Below are positions 35,501 to 44,500 of a DNA stretch of 64,000 nt, piece after piece. The notes under the pieces were generated by a model. That model searched no databases. It was not told where the DNA came from and saw nothing but the letters and a program-made list of their open reading frames with translations. The first letter of the stretch is position 1, and each line of letters begins with the position of its first letter. This DNA is from Diprion similis (taxonomy: Eukaryota > Arthropoda > Insecta > Hymenoptera > Diprionidae): positions 6,200,001-6,264,000 of the forward strand of contig NC_060118.1 in assembly GCF_021155765.1 (NCBI RefSeq), given 5' to 3'. The position numbers were made by a program, and so were the translations under genes.

Positions 35501-37411
35501 AGTAAACAAGAAACGCTTAAACACGTTATCAAAACTTTACAAGAATCAGGTGGTATTTTAGAATCCTTATATGCTCCTGACAGTCGTCTAACACCTCTGA
35601 CAGAATCTGTGGCTTTTAATAAACTTGTGAAGATAGAGGAAGTCCGTATATTCAATTTGAATGGCTTAGATGAAATTTTACGATTAGAAGAAAAGAAATG
35701 GACAAGAAAAATGATTTTCAATACAGCAACGGTGATAGTAGGAGGAGTGTGTCAAATAGGTTTGGGTACTGTGATAGAATACTTTTCAATGGGAGTTATG
35801 AATAACTTTGGCACTGCATTTTTTACCGAAGGTATAAGCGATATCTGGTATGGAATTAATGCTTTTAAATCAGGATATATTAGTTGGAAAGATTATAAAC
35901 AAAATAAGATTCAGAATATGATAATGACAACTCTGACATGTGGTGTAGGAGCATATATTTCGCGAGGCACTAAAGTTTCCAGTTTTGGTCATAAAATAAC
36001 TGGACCTAGCTTAGAACTTAGTGGGAAACTAACTAAAAGTTCCGGTTATGAATTGATGAAAACTGTTGGGACGGTAGGCATCGTGAAGGAGGTAGGAAAA
36101 CGTATTACATCCAAAACTGTAAATACAATAGCATCTGGATTAGCCAATGTAGGCGTTGATGTGTTCGTTAAAAGAAAACTACAAGTTTTGTGCAATGGTA
36201 TAAGATCTGCAATTCTATCAGATATCGAAAAACAGGTAGGAAATCATTTTGTTATGGCAAAATTAGAAGCTATGTATAGAAAACTGGGAAAAATTGAAGC
36301 CAAGAAAATGGTTAACGATCTGACTGAGAGTTTCTTTTCTAAACGAAGTATAATGGAAATAATTCTTCCTATTGCGTTGCCAATAGTTAATGCTATAACT
36401 CGAAAAATAACCAATGCTATTAAACAGTTTTTACGCTCAGGAAAATGTCTACAAAATTTTCTTATTCAAACTATCACCAAAATTCTGGCGCTAATTCCCG
36501 GAGTAAAATATCTCGTACAAGCTGACAAAGTAAGAAAATTAACGAATAATTTTTTGGATACCGTAGATAAAAAACTGACGGATCTATTAGACAATAATGA
36601 ATCTAATGTAAATTCTAATCGGGAGATACTTGAAGAAGCACAGACAAGAGATGACTGTGAGAGTTTTAAAAACGAAGTAATCGCGCAGTGGAAATTGTTG
36701 CTTCATGATGAAGCAGGACATTTAATTGAACAAGAAATTGTAAGCCCTATTCTTAACGAAGGTGTCGTCCGATTGGTTAGATGTTGCGAAAATGTAATGA
36801 AAAAACAATATAAAGGTATCACACAAAGAAAATATAATAAACACATTGAACAGCTGAAGCAAACTTTCCAAAAGAATCATCAAAGTACTGAAATCCGTAA
36901 GCCTAGTGACCAGATTACATTCAGACGCTACATACAGAATGAGTATCATAAGAACCTACTCAAATTGACTGCTAAAACTAAAAATTTAAAATTATTTGCC
37001 GCTATTGTCCGAGAAAATGCTCCAATGGACTTGGCTTGTATCGATGTATGTCATCAAGCAGTAAGTAAAATATTAGAAAAGCAAGGTATTGCAGGATTTA
37101 ATCTTAATGTTAAAGTAAAAGGTATTACAAGATACAAATTCTCTTCTGTTAAGAAAACAAGAGTACCGGGAAAAATCAAAGGTAAAATAGTTGAACTTGA
37201 CCTGAAGGATAATCAGTTTCGACTTCATAGAAGTGGTACATCGACGAAAACTGCAGATAGCAAAGCTAAAAATAATTGTTTGTATGAGGCCTTATTAGGA
37301 CAAATAAATTTGAGCATGGATGCTAAAGTATTCAGAGCTGAGGTTGCTAACTGCATTGAACAAAATCCCAACATACGATATCGAAGTAAACAGGATTGGT
37401 CTGTGTCGTAA
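29591..37411 (+). CDS. SecA-like motor protein with TPR-like, membrane-like and split OTU-like segments
   Basis: 2606 codons without an intron. The middle is a SecA-type DEAD motor. Walker A TGEGKS is at 750-755 and the DEVDS box at about 854-858; WDEALHQ lies before TGT at 1105-1107. Further on come IPTARP, then ATNLSGRGTDI (1221-1231), GGLHV, and an arginine-finger motif GRTSRNGDKGSGQ from 1262. The order and wording follow bacterial SecA, the ATPase that pushes preproteins through SecYEG. A TPR-like helical pair (KYFIKNKQYTEAIKLFEKV) lies near 1420-1440. Hydrophobic segments are near 2041-2090, 2113-2126 and 2254-2278. NNCLYEAL near 2561-2568 resembles an OTU cysteine-protease active site, but only 43 residues follow. 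An OTU-like C-terminal half (HVFNVNIRLY, NIHILLRG) is at about 54-93, without a His at the expected place. Real translocase activity is doubtful in an animal; the function is unknown. It may be read as an extension of the preceding frame. Confidence 0.85.
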   Translation: MSKHNFLNALYDRFIKQPKQMYNWKKCCQNQNVLNKWSEHICAKGPLSDSYRELLAHVFNVNIRLYIEDEDNKLHLFDNHKPSSDQNIHILLRGSRFIQLKFNKNYLDLENACNKNESLYAYMLAEFKALNKKDDYDKFLDIQTLLSDSRFCGNDYYTITEEMERFQSPDTKVITSTGSLNLEVGKSNQIYSDIEKYDYNCEESSEKQQNGSGVFFECFHSELKRHKHVFALWIESIKQPSVNNELEKEIQKHEFLNGLYNRFINELSSEFDLTKYANDAVIFRESNNHIPARRLLSKSCTDLHCDLIKNYHELETEYINQSNKFIQVFAQIVSFDRKEEFAEYLKKLMYVSNANFLKHHAVSEEQEIITISEYFTDPEERSQIKKRLEKITSQYSGYQGILRTVSKRFANDGRHVSFQELCCVVNSILTSVVEDRNEQNTFSWIIAAYPQKNWIDELVLLQIEKFLQQPSVHKSKWREYLSKIENKEVVLLFRSKLNQQKSTCPISNKCIEDTLHLLSNISDQIVGLEELELSAWAYTLKERYWTHKLSLLTNWQQPEMLSKASYYLMSVENTFGMILIEKFLQIVEKKNFNSNLVTNILSKFHSGDWNLDTEVLDTLSSSDIDKWEEVMNHKFIGDGKERDVKRLIKLITDNANTSQSIRDELPEIENDISNIDRQTPVTNANPNSTSNIIENTITEDSRVHEKNLQLLAEIDDAIELKRGFKLRDTQKLAILVLLSHKRNTLAQVSTGEGKSLIVVAASIILTRRGEKVDIITSSSVLAKRDAENNKDIYDLFDVSASHNCNENIEKRREAYSNSQVVFGDLSSFQRDYLQDRFYGQNILGDRNFENVIVDEVDSMLLDKGNNMLYLSHDLAGLDKLQSIYIYIWQWVNRPAKSQEDLSLALDAKLIKEAVLNDLYGMITKEDITKLSSELDEQQVKTMWECLIEGNILDDHGKILITHINDDEFEIPLPTALNAYQSRLRYLLKECIARDRFIHVPNYLKPFIEQHLDTWINNAIIAVGMRECHDYVIDVDRTGTSSDLHPNITILDRDTGTDQANSQWDEALHQFLQLKHGCKLSTQSLKAIFISNVTYLKRYWHLYGLTGTLGSQRERELLKEIHSVDFVTIPTARPKQFYEDTPRLCHTKEKWIEEIFVEAKKLTVEKERSVLIICETIDDANTLHREFIKKGAINVHTYTRDYEEFDVAQGNRYLDQGQIIIATNLSGRGTDIKITNQLRKAGGLHVCLTYLPNNSRVEQQAFGRTSRNGDKGSGQLIVMVSDGLKHGNSKILELKKQRDAEELSRISEIKTYYETQITTEERCLSEFQKQYEDSLKRNLVKNGVCTEITKILLQSCLDQWAFWLDRNNKCIKNSTDESSKADFEKSLNNFINQLKHLKSQNFRNWLLWVDEQPIHMIKLGKYFIKNKQYTEAIKLFEKVIDQEPHFSEAAHYYKAFAMIKTIDWENNSVDEQNLEQMKSHLRDASRLFNEHSNFSMYTASLITNMKQFNYNSIVQINTYVEQQTSLSHLYSIFAQSIDEVLGQPVTAESFINHTDVDEELAEFIHEDLVAYNIFKMPSIETKISEEALNRISFDCGIFVDELREFLSVSKGKEIDEKLFSELKHKIKLPSKEYFWKLSVEENILYQETKCIIINVENMKRVDPSLLNLLRTKIDEEEFEQQTLECNHANEIALHGQQDMAQNNFDLQMNDCIVLKKSDFKEAIANNDEKYRALKKRGVILCNKKACVNIWKIASTNLPFYDSVTLENFISVNIPKNDADKILADLVEQRVLAKDKSTSHVYRLMILYYEIDQIRLPSYPIYQNAVRALLLRCFIYRIALQKIENQSTDPYVPICLNLPSRPHNKLIFELTDHRIISFDRVNKKTVDFEKNLKGIYNEMLTIQELRAMLFRNKIIPTIRNIKPLCDHLVTHGWLSLHESKYSINESNKRQALTQFKNIEETMRQVLDRRLQLSKQETLKHVIKTLQESGGILESLYAPDSRLTPLTESVAFNKLVKIEEVRIFNLNGLDEILRLEEKKWTRKMIFNTATVIVGGVCQIGLGTVIEYFSMGVMNNFGTAFFTEGISDIWYGINAFKSGYISWKDYKQNKIQNMIMTTLTCGVGAYISRGTKVSSFGHKITGPSLELSGKLTKSSGYELMKTVGTVGIVKEVGKRITSKTVNTIASGLANVGVDVFVKRKLQVLCNGIRSAILSDIEKQVGNHFVMAKLEAMYRKLGKIEAKKMVNDLTESFFSKRSIMEIILPIALPIVNAITRKITNAIKQFLRSGKCLQNFLIQTITKILALIPGVKYLVQADKVRKLTNNFLDTVDKKLTDLLDNNESNVNSNREILEEAQTRDDCESFKNEVIAQWKLLLHDEAGHLIEQEIVSPILNEGVVRLVRCCENVMKKQYKGITQRKYNKHIEQLKQTFQKNHQSTEIRKPSDQITFRRYIQNEYHKNLLKLTAKTKNLKLFAAIVRENAPMDLACIDVCHQAVSKILEKQGIAGFNLNVKVKGITRYKFSSVKKTRVPGKIKGKIVELDLKDNQFRLHRSGTSTKTADSKAKNNCLYEALLGQINLSMDAKVFRAEVANCIEQNPNIRYRSKQDWSVS

Positions 37412-38280
37412 ACAATTTATATATACCAGTATTATATCGTTATGAATTTAATTGTTACATACAATTGAAATACATAAATATTTGTCAATTGTCACAAACA
37501 TGTATTCTTATAAGATTCCTGAGAAATTAAGTGGTCAGTGCAAATCTTCGGACATACTGGTTTTTATGCTACTCACTCTTCATGTCTGATATTGAAATTG
37601 TTAATTGCAACTCAGTTTTTCACTTTTATCTTAGATTAACAAACTCCTGAAACGATATAATATAAGTTCGAAGTCGTGTTTCTTTCCACAATAACATGGT
37701 TTATGACCACTGTTGCAAAAAGAATGAAAATGTTGGATACAAGTCCAAGACCTTCCAAATACGTTAATCCTATGTTTTAGTATCTTATGTCTATGATCCG
37801 AATGAAATCCAATTGTTACCAATACGATAATTCATAATGAAAACTTCCCAGATTTTCTTTTAAGATTATTGTAACTAGTGTTAGTAATCACAATTTGGCT
37901 AGTTCGAAATGTTTCAAATCGTTACAATGCTAACTGAACATTTTTAAATATTTTGGCAAACCAAAGCGAGCTAACAGAGTGTAAAGTTCAATCTAAGCGT
38001 ACTAATATTCCCAGTCTTTGTACAGCAGAAATTGCCGTTATAGAGATTTTACGACTGAAAAAATGCCAGAATTAATATCATACAAGTACAATAATATTTT
38101 ACCATCCTGATTTTAATTTTCCATCAAAACTTCATGGCCAGTTGAAATTTTTCTCAATGACAATTTCTGTTATAAATTACACTTATAGCAATATGATAAC
38201 GTATATTCCAAGGCAAGAAACATATGCACATTTAAATCAACTATGTAAGCTTTTCAAGTATCTGTATTCCTTCAAGTCAG

Positions 38281-38690
38281 CAGTTTTCTTGTAAGTTGCA
38301 TCCCAGTGCACTCGATGGGCTACTGAGGAACTACAAATATTACGATGAAAAAATTTCATTTATTGAGGCCTTGTCACAACAACCATCGCAGTTGATACGA
38401 TTGCTATATAATCCGCTATCCCGAGCTCACAACAGATCAGCTTTAACTTCTGGAAGAATGAGGAAATGTTGCTCATTCCCAGACTTGGTAAGTAAGCAAC
38501 GATAGACCTTTCTTTAGTAGAAACTACCATACAGGTTTTTAATCAAATAATTCTCTCTTCCAGTCCATCTTCTGAAGACACTCGTCAAAAAGTAAAGAGA
38601 ACCAGAGCAAGAAAACCAGTCTGGCACTTATCGTCAGCTGTTTGTAAAAAAGCTGGATCGTTAGATGAAACGCCATTCTCTTTCTGATTT
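38281..38690 (+). other. Possible orphan exons
   Basis: A stretch open from 38234 reads through LHPSALDGLLRNYKYYDEK and ends at a strong donor (GACTTG then GTAAGTAAG, intron from 38491). A strong acceptor (TCTCTCTTCCAG) ends at 38563. Splicing these gives only three more codons and a stop. In a different phase the second piece stays open for 40 codons (from PSSEDTRQK). The splice sites are good but the phases disagree, as in a decayed gene or a short C-terminal exon. No family is recognised. Confidence 0.25.
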
Positions 38691-40269
38691 GCTTCGTCAA
38701 AACAGAAAATTTCAGACAAAAATTAATTTCTCAAAAAGAGAAGAATTTCTTCGAACCTGAAAATATAATAAAATTAAAAGAAACTGGTAATAGCTCATTC
38801 AATATTACTGGTTGAATCCACACATTTTCGAATAAGACGAAAGGCACCGAGTCTGAAATGAGAGCATATTAAATTTGGAACTCTTGGCAAATACGTCATG
38901 CAGCATCATTATGAGTGAAGATTCCGAGCACTTACAGGAAAAATAGACAAAACCATAAGGAGTGTTAACCAACTTTATGTCTTTGATTTATTGTAGCTGC
39001 AACCAATAGTTGCATCCTTCTGTTAACTGTGAAACTTATGAAACGTTGTTTTGTTACATTTTCAAAAATTTAGGACCTTGGAGTATAAAGTTGACTGAGA
39101 ATTTTGAAACTTTTTTTTGCAACATCTGACTCCACGCGAGTACCTACAAGTTTACTTTCTTAATAACTCATTTAATAAATTGCCTTATATTATTGCTAAT
39201 TTGATGCGCATGTTGCTTCATCTTTTGCAAACATTTAATAATCGTGGATATAACCAGAATATTTTGCATCTGGGTTCAGATTTTATATTTTTTTTTTTTG
39301 TAGCATGTACCATTACGATACCCAAAATATGTCTTACTGATGCTTACATATGTTCAACATATTTAATTTAAGAGTATATTGTATTCTATTATCTTCAACG
39401 AATTTCCTTAGAATTCAAGTACGTAATAATATAGTTATTAAATTAAAATAATATTAACGAGAAAATGGAGTATTTTTTAAACTTAGCACAGTAATTTTTG
39501 TAAGCTGTGCCACTTACTTTAATATATCTTTAATATATCGCATATTTTGCATCATAACTTTAAGGTTTGCTTTTTAAGAATACGGTTACTGAACTGGGGT
39601 TGTTACGTATCTGAGTGGAAATTTTTTTAGGTTTACTTAATGAAAAACTATAATTCTATGTCAGTCAAAATATTGTTTATTTTAATAGGAATTAGTTTGA
39701 AATACTTTTTTCAAAATGACTGTTCCTTGAAAGATTTTCACCATAAATATCATAAAAACTTTAATTACTATAGTGCAAACACATTTTTATGAGTCATTTA
39801 CTGTTAATTGAATATTATTACTGTATATCTTGTCACACAAAGATAAATTGTGTTCAATCCGATCAGGCGTCGAAATATAAAAACTATATCATCACCTGAT
39901 GTGAACTATCATCATGTATTCTATAAAGCAAAAAATACCTGCGTTGAGTTTTTATAAGCATTTATTTCGCATAATACTAATTTGTGTCTCAGTTCGACAT
40001 GTATTTTTATTTTTTATGTATACATAAACTTTAGAAATCTTCTTCCGGTAATGAGTTTTACAGTAACAACCATGGTGGAAAATTGTTTATTTTATTATCA
40101 ATATGGCAATCATTAACAATAGATTAAATTTTAAAATGACCATAAGTATAACCCTGTGTATTCATCTCACGATACCTGATATCTCTTACACAAGTTACAA
40201 CCAACTAAAGTCTAGGAGAGAAAAAAACACTTTTCTACAAAACGAAGGTTTGTAAATATTAAAAGGATG

Positions 40270-40500
40270 CTTCAAAGCTACAAATTTCATCTGCATTGTT
40301 TCCTAACTTTGTCAAGAACTTGCTCTCAGGTAACATTGACTTGCTATAGCTAGTGGCTAATTGTGTAGAATCAGCTTGGACTCTGCAAATGCATATGATG
40401 ACTATCAACGGTGCTAGAAAGGACAAAGATTCTCAAATGCTGCTATCGCTTGAAATTTCATCTTCATCAGGATACCTACCAGAAAGAAATACACAATATT
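40270..40500 (-). other. Possible small exon remnant, minus strand
   Basis: On the minus strand an acceptor-like TTTCTTTCTGGTAG is followed by a short frame (YPDEDEISSDSSI, then stop). Further on, TGCATTTGCAG precedes about 40 codons ending in a stop (part: FLTKLGNNADEICSF). Composition is more protein-like than the flanks, but there is no recognised domain. It could be chance. Confidence 0.15.
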
Positions 40501-41039
40501 AATCCAATATTGGGTAAGTAAGAAGCTCAAAACAACGTCTAGCCAAGAATCCTGTAGGTGCCCTCTTAGTAAATAGTTGTGTTGCAGTTGTTTTGTAATT
40601 GTTCATTTAAAATATTACTGTACAAGAGACTCTTGTGTCATTGACATAACTTCAGTGCACGCTTGCAATTCGGTTGTACAATGCGGCTATAAATTCAACT
40701 CTCAAAATATTTCCTGCTCTTGGGTCATTAATTTAAAAATCCTAAAACGATTCCCGTGATACTGGATTAAAATTTCCAAAAACCGGGCATGTGCTTATGG
40801 GGCTGATGACCGACAGGCGGAAAGCGCGCGAAATTCCGTTACAGTTTTAAATCAAAGAACCTCAAATCGTATTTTAAAAGGTATGATTGGTTCAAAAGAT
40901 GATGAAACGTTCGGAGAGTTTCTAATAATTATAATTACGACACAAAACGTAGCGCCATCTGCTTTTTATTACACGCTATATAAAACTCTTGTAGATAAAA
41001 CTTAGAAAAAGAATCAAAATAAATGATAAAACCTCACGT

Positions 41040-41550
41040 AATCTCCGCAGCTACTCGCGAGTCGCGTCATAACAAGTACGAAACGTGAAATGTCAGCGCA
41101 GTTATTCTCGTGCTTCGAATAAATCCAACTCGTTTATTGTTGTTACAGCTATCATTGTAAATTTTTCTATCAATTTTCATACAATAATACAAATAATAGA
41201 AGCATACATCATTCTTAAATAGTATCAATAACAATTAACATTACAGCGAAACGATCGAGCACGGCTGAAAATCTTGATTTGATAATAGATCTGTAGAGTT
41301 GCGTAAAAGATCGTTCGAAAGTTCGCAGTGTTTTGAAATGAAATTGCGTCGTTAGTAAGGAAGTAACGGTAGCGCTGTACACATACAACACATAACCGTG
41401 GTTAATTGTGTGTGCACAAAACGGCGAATTCGTTCGCTTCGTTGTGACGTCAACGACGAATCGCTTAGGCTGTAGGCATATGTGGGCACCGCACCTATGC
41501 ATACAGTCACCTACTTCTACATTCACATACGTAACCGTCACGAATAAAAG
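41040..41550 (+). promoter_or_regulatory. Probable promoter and 5' UTR of the SH3-adaptor gene
   Basis: This stretch is richer in CpG than its surroundings (for example CTACTCGCGAGTCGCGTC near 41050) and directly precedes the start codon at 41551. A 159-codon frame on the minus strand (41215-41694) covers it and the first exon; I read that as a shadow. No TATA box was identified. Confidence 0.45.
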
Positions 41551-44500
41551 ATGGCCGCCAACGTGAGAACAGGTGAGCATCTTTTCGATGTTTGAAAAAT
41601 CGGCGTGTTCGATTGGGGTTTGAAACCCGGCGTATAAATCGAGGTGAGACAAGAGAGCATCGGGTTTTGAATCGAGTGGAATATAGCATCGCATCTAGCG
41701 AAAGTTGATACTGTGATAATGAAGAATATAGTTAACGCGATGGCAAGAATGAATGCGCTACCTATGTTCTTTTTAAATCACATATACATGCATACGTTAC
41801 AATGCGTGTAAAACTGTTGCTCTCTCGTCGTTTATTCAGAGGTTTACACTTGTGTCACTCCGTGCAACCGTACACCAAGGCCATTGATAACGGGCTTTTG
41901 ACGTTCACAAGTGGGCGTCTCAAATCTTCTGCTGCTGCTGCTGTTGTTGTTTACTATCGCGAGCCTGTTGTTATCATCAATTTATGAATCACCCCTATCC
42001 GTTCATTCTCCAAGCTTAAAATCTGGCTGTGAAGTGTAAACACATGGCTAGCGGCATCTTATATTATTCTTCCTTACATTCCTAACTTGTCTTATTTACC
42101 TGTCCTCTCTTCATTCACAGATATGAGGATACCGACCAGAGCAGCTCCCAGGCCACCAGCTAATAATTTTGCTTCAACCTGGGGCAGCAAGTAAGTCGAA
42201 TTATATTAATCTTACAAACTTCGGATCACAGTTTTTTATATCACCACACTTTTTCTTTTTTAAACTTTTCTACATAACCCTCTAAAATATCATTTAGCAG
42301 AAGCAAGCAGTCAGACTTAGCAGCCAAACGTGGTTAACTTTTTGAAAATGAAAAAATGCAGTTCAGTTTTATCCTCATAATTTTATTTAAAAAAATTTAG
42401 ATTCTCGTACTTCACTACCTTGTTCCAATGAACATCAGAATATTTAGCCGCTAGCTTCTGCCTTGTTGAAATATCTCCACTTTAGGAGGATGGATGGTGA
42501 AAAATCGATAGGAACGAAGTTAGTAACGTCACTGAAAAGATGCATGTTTAAGAAAAAATGCTACTTTGCATCTTTAGGAATGTCTGAGATTTGGTAAACC
42601 ATTATAAACAAAATGTAATTTAATTCTGAAAAGCCAACTTATTGAACATCATTATTGAATTGCCCAATAATGTTACGTTTCTAACTTCGGCCTGATATGA
42701 ATTGCTACTTCACATTAATTTTTCATTATACTCTTCTGTATTGTTGAAGACATAGCATGACTTTCGTAACTTAATAGCTTCCTAATATAATAATTTGGTA
42801 AATAGCCGATATACGACTATATTGTAATATAATTGATAAAATGTACCAATTTTGGTTAAATGAAATCATCGTTAAATGAAAAAGAGTATCAGAAGTAGCT
42901 ATTAATAAACTGTCATGTACATGATAAGTCAATTTTTTTCCCCTATATTGTGGTTAGATTTTATACTAAAATTTATTTCCGTTTAACAGCAGCCAATTTA
43001 GTAACGGTTTGTCGACAACTCATCCACCACAAAAAAAGAAACCACCACCTCGTCCGCCACCTCCAAAATTTACACATCGCACACAATATCATCATGAGAA
43101 AGGCGATAAACCAAAGAAACCGGTGAGTTCTTCTATTGTAAATATTATTTACAACTGCTAGTTGATATGTTTGTGAAAACTGTAATACTAATTGTTCACA
43201 TAAAAAATTTCCCGTCATATTTGTCGGACATAATCTGAGATATTATATTCTTATTATTCGGGATACGTTTAGTTTAAAATCACAGCTCATCATTTCTAAT
43301 GCCTGCTAATGTTGATTGCAATATTATTCATGCGCTATATGATTCTGTAGATACAAAAGTAGAAATAAATTTTGTGTCAAAATTTTAGTCTTTCATTATC
43401 TGTATTAGATTTGAAATTTTTTAATTTTCTGAAGAGGTTAATCAAACATTTTTGTCAGTATGTTTTACCCGATTCTATTTTATTATTTCTCATTTGACTC
43501 CAGAAAAAGTATAAAATTTTTGATAGTTCCAATATGATTTAAACAAGTTTCAAATTTGTTTTACACTTTTAACAAAATATCAGCCGATTGTCCTCATCCT
43601 TTCAGGCTTACACAAACCATCAGTATTCAATAAATATCTTTAAAACGAGTATATACCTGATTAATTTGCAGTTTCCATAGACCAATTTATCAGTAAACAT
43701 TTCGCCTCATTTCTCATATTTTACTTTGAAACTGTACCTTTACTTTCTTCAAATTTGAAGTGCTGAAACTGTTTATGAAATATATAATTATATCGAAAAC
43801 CATCAGAAGTCAATTATGCTGGAAAACACGGCATGCTATGACTATACATAAATTTCCTGTTCCGTTAACATTCATCAAAAGTTATTTAATTCATGCCAGT
43901 TTCAAAAATGAGAGAGCTTTAACAATTTTCAGTAACACACATCTATTTCGTGCGTTTATAATTAATTTCAACGTAGTTAAGCTTCAAATTTTGGGGATTG
44001 AAATCAACCTTTGATTCTAATAGCAGACAAAGTGGCATTTAACTCAAATCCAATAAATGTCTCTACGCTTACAATTCTAATTAGGATCGACAGAGATGTG
44101 AATCAGGACAATTTTTAAAAACGTGAAGTTACGTTCAGTTTTCAAAGAAGAAGTACTGACATTAGAATTCACACGGTAAATCGTTGGATAATTAAACATT
44201 GCAGTTTTTCAGTTCAAATTAAATTACATTCAAAAGCTCAAAAAGATGTCTACAATGTCCTCGTAGTCCATCTCGGCTTTTGCTTAAATATTCTTTGATA
44301 TTCCCGATTTTTTCTACACAAACCTCTAACTCTTATTCGACACACAGAGTTTGATAAAAGTTATATAAACCCATGACATTTGATCACACTTTGAGACACC
44401 TTGCACAGTGTTTTTAATCTAAGGTATCTGTAATGCGACAAGTATTTTGAAATTTCATAAATATACTCTGAGATATTTAAAAATGCTTTAAATCTCGTCA

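Larger units (their letters stand above)
37412..41039. other. No complete gene; exon-like fragments only
   Basis: Between the SecA-like stop and the SH3-adaptor promoter there is AT-rich DNA. Two stretches look exon-like and are listed separately (38281-38690 and 40270-40500). The rest shows nothing that I can support. The first few hundred bases are presumably the 3' UTR of the SecA-like transcript. Confidence 0.4.

Noticed and set aside
26522-37411. Contaminating bacterial scaffold
   Set aside because: The region has no ribosome-binding sites or bacterial neighbours. A spliced-type leader and an insect start context precede it, and it is flanked without a break by eukaryotic genes and MITEs. 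Reads across both edges would settle it.
41215-41694. 159-codon minus-strand frame
   Set aside because: It lies over the CpG-rich promoter and first exon of the plus-strand SH3-adaptor gene, has no recognisable domain and is best read as a shadow.
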